Source of the DNA: an uncultured Collinsella sp.
GTDB lineage: Bacteria > Actinomycetota > Coriobacteriia > Coriobacteriales > Coriobacteriaceae
DNA: 64,000 nt
Direction of reading: 5' to 3'
NCBI GenBank assembly: GCA_958443615.1
Contig: CAUCLI010000009.1
Location: 9,407 to 73,406 of the forward strand
Part shown: positions 51,339-58,956 of the stretch, in pieces
Position numbering within the stretch: position 1 is the stretch's first letter
Layout of the letters: every line of letters begins with the position of its first letter
Position numbers and translations under genes: made by a program
The notes under the pieces: model-generated
What the model was told of the DNA's origin: nothing
Databases searched by the model: none
Seen by the model: the letters and a program-made list of their open reading frames with translations, nothing else

Positions 51339-53192
51339 TTACATCGTGGTGGGCGCGGAAACGCCGATCAGGCTCAGCACCAGCTCGAGCACGGAGCGGA
51401 CGGCGTCGCAGGCGGCCAGGCGGGCGCGGGACAGCTCGGCGTCGACCGGGCGGCCCTCACTCGGCAGCACCTGGCAAGCCTGGTAGAAGCTGTGGAAGCC
51501 GCCGGCGAGCTCCTCCGCGAAGTGGGTGAGGCGGAACGGCGCGCGATCGCGGGCGCAGCCGGCGATGAGGTCCTCGAGCTCGGAGATCTTGCGGGAGAGC
51601 GCGAGCTCGGTGGGGTCGGTCAGCAGCGCGTAGTCGACGTTCTCGCCGATGGCCTGGGCGGCCACGGCGTCCATGCCCATCTCGGCGGCCTGCTCCGGCG
51701 TGACGCCGGCGGCCTTGCGCAGGATGGAGCAGATGCGGGCGTGGGCATACTGCACGTAGTACACGGGGTTGTTCTGGCTCTTCTCCTTGACGGCCTCGAT
51801 GTCGAAGTCGATGGCCTGGTTGGAGGAGCGCGAGATCAGGGTGTAACGGGTGGCGTCGGCGCCGACCTCGTCAACGAGCTCCTGGAAGGTGACCATGGTG
51901 CCCTTGCGCTTGGACATGCGGATCGGCTTGCCGTTGCGCAGCAGGTTCACGAACTGGCCGAGCAGGACCTCGAACTGGCCGGGATAGCCCAGGGCGTCGC
52001 AGACGCAGCGAACGCGGTTGATGTAGCCGTGGTGGTCGCAGCCCCAGATGTCGATGACATGGTCGACGCGCTGGAACTTATCCCAGTGGTAGGCGACGTC
52101 GGAGGCGAAGTAGGTGTACTCGCCGTTGGCCTTCACCAGGACGCGGTCCTTGTCGTCGCCCAGGTCGGTGGAACGGAACCACAGGGCGCCGTCCTTGTTG
52201 TAAAGGTAGCCCATCTCCTCGAGCTTGGCGAAGGCGCGGTCGACGGCGGAGGTGCCGGCGTTCGGGCCCTCGGTGTCCTTGATGTAGACGGTGCGCTCGG
52301 AGAACCACTTGTCGAAGTCGCAGCGGACGTCGTGGCACAGCTGGCGCATGTTCTCGACCATCTTGGCGTAGCCCTCCTCACGGAAGTAGAGCATGCGCTC
52401 CTCGTCCGTGACGTGGGCCCACTTGTCGCCGTCCTTCTTGTAGAACGCGGCGGCCTCGTCGATGATGTAGGTGCCGCCGTAGGCGTTGCCGCCCAGGCCC
52501 TCGGTGAAGGCGTCCATGTAGGGGTGGGAATCGAGGTGCTCGTCGGCCTCGTCCTGGACGAAGTTGTCGCGGTCCTTGGCAAGGAAGTCGCGGGCGCCGT
52601 CGATGTCGAGGCCCTCCTTCTCCATGATCTCGATCAGCTGCATGTAGCGGTAGGAGATGGAGTTGCCGAACACGTCCATCTGGGAGCCGTGGTCGTTGAT
52701 GTAGAACTCGCGCTGGATGTCATAACCGGCGTGGCTCATGACGCGGCAGAGGGAGTCGCCGAGCGCGGCCCAACGGCCGTGGCCGACGTGCATCGGGCCG
52801 ACGGGGTTGGCGGAGACGAACTCGACCTGGGTCTTCACGCCCTTGCCGACGTTGGACTTGGCGAAGTCCATGCCCTCCTTGCGGGCGACGTCCAAGATGG
52901 CGTTGTTGGCGGCAGCGTTCAGGTAGAAGTTGATGAAGCCGGGGCCCGCGACCTCGACCTTGGCGACCTCGGCGCTCTCGGGCATGTGGGCCACGATGGC
53001 GTCGGCGATCTTCTTGGGTGCGCAGTGGGCCAGCTTGGCGGACTTCATCGCGCAAGTGGAGGTCCACTCACCGTGAGAAGTGTCAGCCGGTCGCTCCATG
53101 CCACAATCCTCGAGCTCGAACGCGGGCAGGTCGCCAGCCTCCTGAGCAGCGGTGAGGGCAGCGCGCACCAACTCTTCAATCTTCTCCGGCAT
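51339..53192 (-). CDS. argS: Arginyl-tRNA synthetase
   Basis: 617 residues from ATG 53192 with AGGAGG upstream. It charges tRNA-Arg. The N-terminal Add-1 domain is followed by the class I HIGH-type motif in PVGPMHVGHGRWAALGD, DHGSQMDVFGNS, the ATP-side IDIWGCDHHGYINRV, and RMSKRKGTMVTFQELVDEV as the KMSKS equivalent; the end LVLSLIGVSAPTTM is the DALR domain. Upstream lies an extended -10 (TGC-TAGAGT, minus strand of 53259-53267) and a leader hairpin built on GCCCTG/CAGGGC (near 53205-53245) just before the ribosome site. Confidence 0.96.
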   Translation of the reverse strand: MPEKIEELVRAALTAAQEAGDLPAFELEDCGMERPADTSHGEWTSTCAMKSAKLAHCAPKKIADAIVAHMPESAEVAKVEVAGPGFINFYLNAAANNAILDVARKEGMDFAKSNVGKGVKTQVEFVSANPVGPMHVGHGRWAALGDSLCRVMSHAGYDIQREFYINDHGSQMDVFGNSISYRYMQLIEIMEKEGLDIDGARDFLAKDRDNFVQDEADEHLDSHPYMDAFTEGLGGNAYGGTYIIDEAAAFYKKDGDKWAHVTDEERMLYFREEGYAKMVENMRQLCHDVRCDFDKWFSERTVYIKDTEGPNAGTSAVDRAFAKLEEMGYLYNKDGALWFRSTDLGDDKDRVLVKANGEYTYFASDVAYHWDKFQRVDHVIDIWGCDHHGYINRVRCVCDALGYPGQFEVLLGQFVNLLRNGKPIRMSKRKGTMVTFQELVDEVGADATRYTLISRSSNQAIDFDIEAVKEKSQNNPVYYVQYAHARICSILRKAAGVTPEQAAEMGMDAVAAQAIGENVDYALLTDPTELALSRKISELEDLIAGCARDRAPFRLTHFAEELAGGFHSFYQACQVLPSEGRPVDAELSRARLAACDAVRSVLELVLSLIGVSAPTTM

Positions 53193-53258
53193 AGAGGTCC
53201 TCCTCATCTTATGGCCCTGAGATGTCCTTCTCGCAGGGCTCACGTACAGACGCACTGT

Positions 53259-53267
53259 ACTCTAGCA
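53259..53267 (-). promoter_or_regulatory. Possible extended -10 promoter of argS
   Basis: TGCTAGAGT on the minus strand resembles the extended -10 TGnTATAAT. A TTGACG further upstream is too far for a normal spacer. It lies about 67 bases ahead of the argS ATG. The remaining gap to carD is A+T-rich, with a TTGACA (53478-53483, plus strand) that may serve carD but lacks a clear -10. Confidence 0.4.
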
Positions 53268-53515
53268 CAGCACAGCAGCTTACGGGCGTCAAAACCCTTA
53301 AAACATGCGATTAGCCGCTTTTTTGGCGTCCGATTCGCCACGAAAACGCATAGAAAGATACGAAATTTTAGTTGATGGGATGCTTTGTTCAGGTGTTTTG
53401 CGAAAAACGTATACATCGGCATTTCTCCTCTGGCGCGCGATGCTCATATGTTTTCCCATATAAACATGGTATTATTGTTGACATCGAGCGTATCGCGTAT
53501 TCATTTGGAGGAAGT

Positions 53516-54025
53516 ATGTTTGAAATCGGACAGCACGTTATTCACCCCGGCCAGGGAGTCTGCACGGTCACCGGATTCACGGATGACGAGACGCACCCCA
53601 TGATCTTGCTGCGGGCGAGGTCCGGACATGCCGAGACGCACCTCATGTATCCCCTGGCCCAGGAGGGCCGCCTCCACGCGATCATCTCCCGCGAGGACGC
53701 CGAGGACCTTCTCGACTCCTATGCCGACCTGCCGGTCGACTCCTTCACCGAACGCAACAGCTCGCTCGAGGAAACCCATTTCAAGCAGCAGCTCAAACTC
53801 GGCGCGCCCGAGACGGTGCGCGTGGCAAAGACCATGCGCCGGCGCATCGTCGAGGCGGAGGCGCGCGGCAAGAAGCCGAGCAGCTATTACTCCCGCGTGC
53901 TCAAAGAGGCGCGCCGTCGCACGATCGAGGAGTTCGCCGTCGCCCTCGACGTCAACGAGGACGCCGTTGAAGCGCGCTTCATGGCAGCCGCGGTCAAAGC
54001 CGGCGAGATCCCGGCCGTCAACTGA
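53516..54025 (+). CDS. carD: CarD-family RNA polymerase-binding regulator
   Basis: 169 residues from ATG 53516 with GGAGG upstream. The N-terminal tudor-like RNA polymerase interaction domain is clear: FEIGQHVIHPGQGVCTVTG, then HLMYPLAQEGRLHAIIS. The C-terminal helical part has FKQQLKLGAPETVRVAKTM and GKKPSSYYSRVLKEARRR, as in CarD/CdnL. It binds the beta subunit and stabilises open promoter complexes, especially at rRNA promoters. The stop codon is 4 bases before a REP-type palindrome. Confidence 0.9.
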   Translation: MFEIGQHVIHPGQGVCTVTGFTDDETHPMILLRARSGHAETHLMYPLAQEGRLHAIISREDAEDLLDSYADLPVDSFTERNSSLEETHFKQQLKLGAPETVRVAKTMRRRIVEAEARGKKPSSYYSRVLKEARRRTIEEFAVALDVNEDAVEARFMAAAVKAGEIPAVN

Positions 54026-54028
54026 CCG

Positions 54029-54061
54029 ACCTCAATTTAGGGACAGTCCCTAAATTGAGGT
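54029..54061. repeat. REP-type palindrome, copy 3 (after carD)
   Basis: Identical to the copy at 34857-34889: arm ACCTCAATTTAGGGAC, central A, perfect reverse-complement arm. It starts 4 bases after the carD stop. A degenerate second copy follows at about 54106-54135, together with a repeat of the carD 3' end. Confidence 0.95.
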
Positions 54062-54171
54062 TAAAACTGACGAGGCCCCGACCGTCAACTGACCCGGACG
54101 ACGCCCTCGTTTTAGGGACGGACGTTGAGTCGAGGCGGCGTTCGCATGCCCCGGCACACGCCAGCGCGTGC

Positions 54172-54177
54172 TATAGT
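54172..54177 (+). promoter_or_regulatory. Extended -10 promoter of the small RNA / HD-gene leader
   Basis: TGC-TATAGT (54169-54177) is a good extended -10. Transcription would begin near 54184. Confidence 0.65.
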
Positions 54178-54183
54178 GTGGTG

Positions 54184-54290
54184 CAGCAAGCCTCCCCCTT
54201 CACCGGATGGGGGAATCAAGGTGTCCGGCTCCCAACCGTAGGTACGGCGCTGTCGAGGCGTCGAAGGTCGGGGGCCTGGGCGCCTTTTTG
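54184..54290 (+). ncRNA. Candidate structured small RNA or leader ahead of the HD gene
   Basis: An extended -10 promoter, about 107 bases rich in pairing stretches, and a terminal T-run (54285-54289) define a likely transcript. Visible hairpins are TCCCCC/GGGGGA (54193-54214) and CCGT/ACGG near 54237-54248; GGCGC (54246-54250) can pair with GCGCC (54280-54284) ahead of TTTTT. Size would fit a small SRP RNA, but its conserved GGUCAGG and GGAAG motifs are absent. It does not match the riboswitch signatures I know. It is either a free small RNA or an attenuated 5' leader of the gene at 54320. Confidence 0.5.
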
Positions 54291-54319
54291 CACTTCAACG
54301 CCACCACCTAGGAGGAACC

Positions 54320-54919
54320 ATGGCACAGCTCAACGCCGGCATGACTCGCGAAGCGGCATTCGACCTGCTCAGCGAGCACAACAAAGACCCGTTCCACATC
54401 GAGCACGCCGAGACGGTCGAGCAGACCATGCGCTATTTCGCGCGCGAGTATGATCCCGAAAACGAGGAGTTCTGGGGCATCGTGGGCATGCTGCACGACC
54501 TCGACTGGGAAGAGCACGACGACGACCCGATGAACCACACCATCTACGCCGCGAAGGACATCGAGGCGGCAGGCGGTTCGGCCGAGCTCATCCACGCCAT
54601 CCAGACGCACACGAGCGATTTCAACACGAGCCTGCCCAAACCCGAGCTGATGATGGAGAAGATCCTGTTCGCCACCGAGGAGCTCACGGGCCTCATCGGC
54701 GCGGCTGTGGTGATGCGCCCCTCCAAGAGCGTCATGGACTTCAACGTGAAGTCCCTCAAGAAGAAGTTCAAGGACAAGCACTTCGCCGCCGGCGTCTCGC
54801 GCGACGTCATCCGCTCCGGCGCCGAGATGCTCGGCTGGGAGCTCGACGAGCTGTTCGCGCGCACCATCGAGGCCATGCAGTCCTTCGCCCCCGACCGCGA
54901 CACGTTCACCTCAAATTAG
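54320..54919 (+). CDS. HD-domain protein
   Basis: 199 residues from ATG 54320 with AGGAGG upstream. The metal-binding HD pattern is present: FHIEHAETVEQTMRYFAREY gives the first His, GIVGMLHDLDWEEHDDD the HD pair, and ELIHAIQTHTSDF a later His. HD proteins hydrolyse phosphate esters such as nucleotides; this subfamily, with MRPSKSVMDFNVKSLKKKF, is annotated only as hydrolase. Its TAG stop and last codons lie inside REP copy 4, so the repeat has supplied the present C-terminus. Confidence 0.85.
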   Translation: MAQLNAGMTREAAFDLLSEHNKDPFHIEHAETVEQTMRYFAREYDPENEEFWGIVGMLHDLDWEEHDDDPMNHTIYAAKDIEAAGGSAELIHAIQTHTSDFNTSLPKPELMMEKILFATEELTGLIGAAVVMRPSKSVMDFNVKSLKKKFKDKHFAAGVSRDVIRSGAEMLGWELDELFARTIEAMQSFAPDRDTFTSN

Positions 54920-54940
54920 GGACAGGCACTAAATTGAGGT
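54908..54940. repeat. REP-type palindrome, copy 4 (end of HD gene, before RAYT)
   Basis: ACCTCAAATTAGGGAC, central A, GGCACTAAATTGAGGT. The right arm has GGCAC where perfect copies have GTCCC, so this is the asymmetric variant shared with copy 6. It overlaps the stop codon of the HD gene and is 151 bases ahead of the transposase. Confidence 0.9.
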
Positions 54941-55091
54941 TCTGCAGAGCACGGACCGCTTAACCGCGACAGGGCCTCGATCGCGTCGCTACCGGGCTAC
55001 GGCGTACGCCTTAGTCAGGGTCCTGCTGCAGTCCGGTCCAGAGTGTCCTCCCCATCTTCCCCATCTTCCCTGCGATATCTGAGGAGGCCAT

Positions 55092-55859
55092 ATGCCCCGA
55101 GCCCCACGGCAACGATCGGATACCGGGTACTACCACATAACCCTTCGCGGTAACGGCAAGCAAAACCTGTTCGAGCATGACGAGGACCGGGCGGCGTTCA
55201 TGGACGCCGCCCGGTCCTCTTTCACGCGCAGTAAAATCTCACTCGTCGCATGGTGTCTCATGGACAATCACGTTCACCTCATCATTGACGACCCATTCAA
55301 CCATCTGAGCGAGGCGCTCCACCGCGTTACGTCCACCTACGCGAGATATTTCAACCGGACATTCGGCCATACGGGCCATGTGTTCGAGGGACGCTACGGG
55401 AGCGTGCCCATTCTGGATGACAAACAGCTGCTTGCCGCGGTGAAATACGTCCACAACAACCCTCTCAAGGGCATGGGGATCACGCCCGATCGCTACCAGT
55501 GGTGCAGTTATTCAGAGTATGCATACGGCGTATCGAGGTTCGCAGATATCGACACGCTTCTCGAGCTGCTCGGTGGGACCCAGGCGTTCGTGGCGTTCTC
55601 CATCAATGACGACGCCACCGGATATCGACCAGCCTTCAAAAAGTATGCCGACGAAGGCGAGAGAGCCGCGCTCGCCCACCAAGTATTCGAGTCCTTCGGA
55701 TGCGCGGCAACGGGCGTCAAAGAGCTACCGAAGAAAACAAGAAACCAAGTGCTCAAGGCCTTGTGCGAATGCGGACTAACGGTGAAGCACGTTCAGAGGC
55801 TCACCGGCATCGGAGAGTGGACGATCCGCAACGCCGCGGGGCGCATCAAGAAACGTTAA
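55092..55859 (+). CDS. REP-associated tyrosine transposase (RAYT, Y1 family)
   Basis: 255 residues. RSDTGYYHITLRGNGKQNLF starts the Y1_Tnp (IS200-like) fold; the metal-binding HUH pair is in WCLMDNHVHLIIDDP near residue 60, and the catalytic Tyr is in LLAAVKYVHNNPLKGMG near 120. FGHTGHVFEGRYGSVPI is the usual linker of RAYTs rather than of mobile IS200. The C-terminal 90 residues carry a helix-turn-helix-like end (LTVKHVQRLTGIGEWTIRN), likely for DNA binding. RAYTs excise and copy short REP palindromes and are kept as single chromosomal genes. Copies 4 and 5 of the 33-bp palindrome flank it, in opposite orientation. GAGGAGG precedes the ATG. Confidence 0.9.
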   Translation: MPRAPRQRSDTGYYHITLRGNGKQNLFEHDEDRAAFMDAARSSFTRSKISLVAWCLMDNHVHLIIDDPFNHLSEALHRVTSTYARYFNRTFGHTGHVFEGRYGSVPILDDKQLLAAVKYVHNNPLKGMGITPDRYQWCSYSEYAYGVSRFADIDTLLELLGGTQAFVAFSINDDATGYRPAFKKYADEGERAALAHQVFESFGCAATGVKELPKKTRNQVLKALCECGLTVKHVQRLTGIGEWTIRNAAGRIKKR

Positions 55860-55869
55860 CCCGCCGGTA

Positions 55870-55904
55870 AACCTCAATTTGGGGACTGTCCCCAAATTGA
55901 GGTT
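55870..55904. repeat. REP-type palindrome, copy 5 (directly after RAYT)
   Basis: AACCTCAATTTGGGGAC, central T, and a perfect reverse-complement arm. The centre is T, opposite to copies 1, 3, 4 and 6. It begins 11 bases after the RAYT stop. Confidence 0.95.
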
Positions 55905-55961
55905 GCACGGATGTAACAATTCAATAGTTCTCGCCGTGTATGGGGTGAGGAGGTGGAAGGC

Positions 55962-56579
55962 ATGAAACAAAAACCACCGCATACCGTCGAGGCGCTCCAA
56001 TCCGAAGCTTTCATGGAGCACGCCATCGAGCATCATCGCGGAGCAGTCCTGAGACTCGCGCTCGCACGGACGCACAGCGCGACGGACGCACAAGATATCG
56101 CACAGGATGTGTTCATCAAGCTGCTACGAAGTACCGCGAGCTTTCACGATGACGAGCACCTGCGCGCGTGGCTGCTGCGCGCGACCCACGATTCATGCAT
56201 CGACCTGCATCGGCAGGCCTGGCGTCGCCGCGTCGAGACGCACGAGGACATGTCTGCCGTTGCGGACCGAGAGACGTGGGACCCGGCCATCGAGGAAGTC
56301 GTCAACCATCCAGTATGGACGGCCATGGAGCGCCTGCCCGACAAGCTTCGATGCGCGCTGCACCTTCACTACGTCGAGGGATACGGCATCGCTGAGGTCG
56401 CGGACATCTTGGGATGCACGGAGGCGGCAGCCCGCACGCGCCTGCATCGCGGACGCAAGAAGCTTGCCGCCGAGCTCGCGCGGCTTGAAGTAGCAGGGTC
56501 TGCACCCGCCTCCGCGCACGGCACAGCCGCGGACTCGAACGACCCGACCGACCCCGCAATGCAGCAGACCGCATATTAG
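55962..56579 (+). CDS. ECF-type RNA polymerase sigma factor
   Basis: 205 residues. ATG 55962 has AGGAGG eight bases upstream; the GTG at 55953 would touch the ribosome site. Region 2 is RLALARTHSATDAQDIAQDVFIKLL with LRAWLLRATHDSCIDLHR; region 4 is MERLPDKLRCALHLHYVEGYG, then IAEVADILGCTEAAARTRLHRGRKKL, the helix-turn-helix that reads the -35 element. The last 30 residues are an unstructured tail. It is 14 bases ahead of a membrane protein likely to be its anti-sigma factor. Confidence 0.9.
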   Translation: MKQKPPHTVEALQSEAFMEHAIEHHRGAVLRLALARTHSATDAQDIAQDVFIKLLRSTASFHDDEHLRAWLLRATHDSCIDLHRQAWRRRVETHEDMSAVADRETWDPAIEEVVNHPVWTAMERLPDKLRCALHLHYVEGYGIAEVADILGCTEAAARTRLHRGRKKLAAELARLEVAGSAPASAHGTAADSNDPTDPAMQQTAY

Positions 56580-56593
56580 AGAGGAGCCCCGTC

Positions 56594-57562
56594 ATGACAC
56601 AGAACCTTATGGACGACTACGTCAGCATCATGAAAAGCGTCGGTAGCGACGACGACTCGCGCGAACGAATCAAGCGCGCCGTCGACCGCGAACGCGCCCG
56701 CAGCGCATCCGCCCCCGCCGCCGCGTCTGCGCGTACCGCCGTGTCCGCACGAACCGGACCGGCATCCGGACGCGCACCCCGTCGCGCTCTGCGCATCGCC
56801 GCAGTCGCCGCATGCACGGCGCTGCTCGCGCTCGGCGGCGCCGTCGCACTCCCCCGGCTGATGGGTCGCGGCGCGCCAGCAACCCCCGTCCCGGGCATGC
56901 AGGGGTTCGTCCTTGCAGCCTACGCCGACGGCAGCCCGGTCGATGGCGGTCAGAACACCGTCGTGACCTCAACGGACATCTTCAAGAGTTCAGGCGGCTG
57001 GAGCGAGGGCGACAACGACATCTTCGAAACGGCATACACCATCGACCCCGGTATCCTCGGCAACGACGTGGTCTCGGTCGAATACCGCTCGACCAACGAG
57101 AACGTGGTGCTCGAAGGCATGCGTGACCGCAGAAAGGTGCTGCCCGGTGAGAGTCCGGGGACCGCGTACCTCTCGTCGATCACCGTGGGCGGGCCGAACG
57201 CGACGCTGCCGGACCTTTACCAGCTCGACCTGCGCGTTGCCGTTCCTGCGACGGATGCCATCAAAGAGGCAGACGAGGCATATAACGAGCTCGCAGATGC
57301 AGGCATATACGATGAAGAGTTAAGTGACCGACTGAGCCTCGAGGTCCAGCGCGCCTGCGCAGAGGAGCTCGCATCCGGGACACTCGAAATTACCGCAACC
57401 TTCGCTGACGGAAGCACGCAGACCCACGTCTACCGCATCGCGCCCGTCGAGAATTTCGAGGAGCTCTGGTGGAAAGACAACGCGGCATTCCAGGCAGCGC
57501 TCGACGATGAGAGCGTCGACTACGAGCCCCTGCAGCTCTTCAGCCTGCAGCAGGTCGAATAA
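56594..57562 (+). CDS. Putative membrane anti-sigma factor
   Basis: 322 residues. A cytoplasmic N-terminal part of about 65 residues (MDDYVSIMKSVGSDDDSRER, basic Ala/Arg-rich linker) leads to one membrane helix (LRIAAVAACTALLALGGAVAL) and an extracytoplasmic domain of about 225 residues with no recognised family. No zinc ZAS motif is seen. The layout and its position 14 bases after the ECF sigma gene point to an anti-sigma factor or sensor. GAGAGGAG precedes ATG 56594. The stop is followed by REP copy 6. Confidence 0.7.
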   Translation: MTQNLMDDYVSIMKSVGSDDDSRERIKRAVDRERARSASAPAAASARTAVSARTGPASGRAPRRALRIAAVAACTALLALGGAVALPRLMGRGAPATPVPGMQGFVLAAYADGSPVDGGQNTVVTSTDIFKSSGGWSEGDNDIFETAYTIDPGILGNDVVSVEYRSTNENVVLEGMRDRRKVLPGESPGTAYLSSITVGGPNATLPDLYQLDLRVAVPATDAIKEADEAYNELADAGIYDEELSDRLSLEVQRACAEELASGTLEITATFADGSTQTHVYRIAPVENFEELWWKDNAAFQAALDDESVDYEPLQLFSLQQVE

Positions 57563-57579
57563 CGCTTAAGTCAGCCAAA

Positions 57580-57612
57580 ACCTCAATTTAGGGACAGGCA
57601 CTAAATTGAGGT
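57580..57612. repeat. REP-type palindrome, copy 6 (between anti-sigma gene and proA)
   Basis: ACCTCAATTTAGGGAC, central A, GGCACTAAATTGAGGT: the asymmetric variant, in the same orientation as copy 4. Its right end abuts the proA stop codon (57613-57615, minus strand), so it fills the gap between two convergent genes. Confidence 0.93.
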
Positions 57613-58878
57613 TTACGGACGCACCTGCCCCGCACCTCGAAGCTCATACTTGTACGTCGTGAGCGCCTCAGCGGCAAATGGGCCACGAGCGTGCAGTTTC
57701 TGGGTCGAGATGCCGATTTCGGCGCCCAAGCCGAACTCGCCGCCGTCGGTGAAGCGCGTGCTCGCATTCGCGTAAACGGCGGCGGCGTCCACCTCGCGCA
57801 GGAAGCGCTCGCAAGCCGCCTCGTCCTCGGCAACGATCGCCTCGGAGTGCCCCGTGCCGTAGCGGTTCACGTGCGCGATCGCCTCGCTGATGCCGCTCAC
57901 GACCCTCACGCTGATCTCGAGCGCAAGATACTCGCGTCCCCAATCCTCTTCCGTCGCATCGACGAACTCACCGGCAAAGGCGACGCCGCGCACCCGCTCG
58001 TCCCCGTGGATCACCACGCCCGCGGCGCCGAGGTCGGAGAGTGCCTCTGGCAGGAAGGCGTCGGCGATCGACTCGTCCACAAGCAGGGACTCGCAGGCGT
58101 TGCACACGCCCACGCGCTGGGTCTTGGCATTCATGATAATCGCGCGAGCCTTGGCAAAATCGGCACTCTCATGAACGTAGATGTGACAGTTGCCCGTGCC
58201 CGTCTCGATAACCGGCACCAGGCTCTCGCGCACGCAGCGCTGGATGAGGCCGGCACCACCGCGCGGAATCAGAACATCCACCACTCCGCGCAGCGCCATG
58301 AGTGCGCCCGTGGCGGCGCGGTCGGTCGTCTCAATGATGGAAACTGCCGCCCGGTCGAACCCGCTGGCCTCGACGGCGTCGGCCAAGATGTGGGCGATCG
58401 CCACACAGCTGTTTTGGGCGATGGAGCCGCCGCGAAGGATGCAGGCGTTACCTGTGCGGATGCAGATGCCCGCGGCGTCCGCGGTCACGTTGGGACGGGC
58501 CTCGTACACCATCGCGACGAGTCCCAAAGGCACGCTCACACGGCGCAGATGCACGCCCTGGTCGATATCGCGCTCATCGAGCACGCGGCCCACGGGGTCG
58601 GGAAGGTCGGCGAGTGTATCAAGCCCCGCGGCCATGCCCTCGATGCGCTCGGGCGTGAGCAGCAGGCGATCCAACAGACCCTCAGATGTGCCGGCGGCAC
58701 GGGCGGCCTCCATGTCGAGCGCATTCGCCTCGAGCACCTCGTCTGCGCGATCGCGAAGCGCATCCGCCATGGCGCGCACGGCGGCGCGGCGGCTGTCATC
58801 CGAGGCGAACCCCAATGAGCGCGAGGCGGCCTTGGCCTCGCGGGCGAGGTCTTCGACATATACGGCGATATCGTTCAT
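57613..58878 (-). CDS. proA: Gamma-glutamyl phosphate reductase
   Basis: 421 residues from ATG 58878 with AGGAGT upstream. It reduces glutamyl-5-phosphate to glutamate-5-semialdehyde in proline synthesis. The aldehyde dehydrogenase-like fold shows VPLGLVAMVYEARPNVTADA, IPRGGAGLIQRCVRES, the catalytic Cys in VGVCNACESLLVDES, and GTGHSEAIVAEDE near the end. The gene lies 78 bases after proB on the same strand, with a palindrome of the second family (58895-58925) in the gap. Its stop abuts REP copy 6. Confidence 0.96.
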   Translation of the reverse strand: MNDIAVYVEDLAREAKAASRSLGFASDDSRRAAVRAMADALRDRADEVLEANALDMEAARAAGTSEGLLDRLLLTPERIEGMAAGLDTLADLPDPVGRVLDERDIDQGVHLRRVSVPLGLVAMVYEARPNVTADAAGICIRTGNACILRGGSIAQNSCVAIAHILADAVEASGFDRAAVSIIETTDRAATGALMALRGVVDVLIPRGGAGLIQRCVRESLVPVIETGTGNCHIYVHESADFAKARAIIMNAKTQRVGVCNACESLLVDESIADAFLPEALSDLGAAGVVIHGDERVRGVAFAGEFVDATEEDWGREYLALEISVRVVSGISEAIAHVNRYGTGHSEAIVAEDEAACERFLREVDAAAVYANASTRFTDGGEFGLGAEIGISTQKLHARGPFAAEALTTYKYELRGAGQVRP

Positions 58879-58894
58879 GAGTGGACTCCTCACG

Positions 58895-58925
58895 TGTGTA
58901 AAACGCACCCGTCCCCTTTTACACA
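58895..58925. repeat. Second palindrome family, copy A (proB-proA gap)
   Basis: TGTGTAAAA (58895-58903) is exactly reverse-complemented at 58917-58925; the core CGCACCCGTCCCC between them reads GGGGACGGGTGCG on the minus strand. The same core with TTTTACACA recurs at 63088-63108. Confidence 0.8.
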
Positions 58926-58956
58926 GCCCCATTTGCGCGCCGGACGCGCTGCGGGC

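Noticed and set aside
51492..53375. 627-residue plus-strand frame opposite argS
   Set aside because: Composition is a Val/Gly/Leu shadow of the argS codons; argS has all catalytic motifs.
54184..54290. Identification of the candidate RNA as 4.5S SRP RNA, 6S RNA or a ZTP riboswitch
   Set aside because: The GGUCAGG/GGAAG tetraloop motifs of SRP, the length and bulge of 6S, and the ordered ZTP core are all missing; only a short GCCTGGGC resembles the last.
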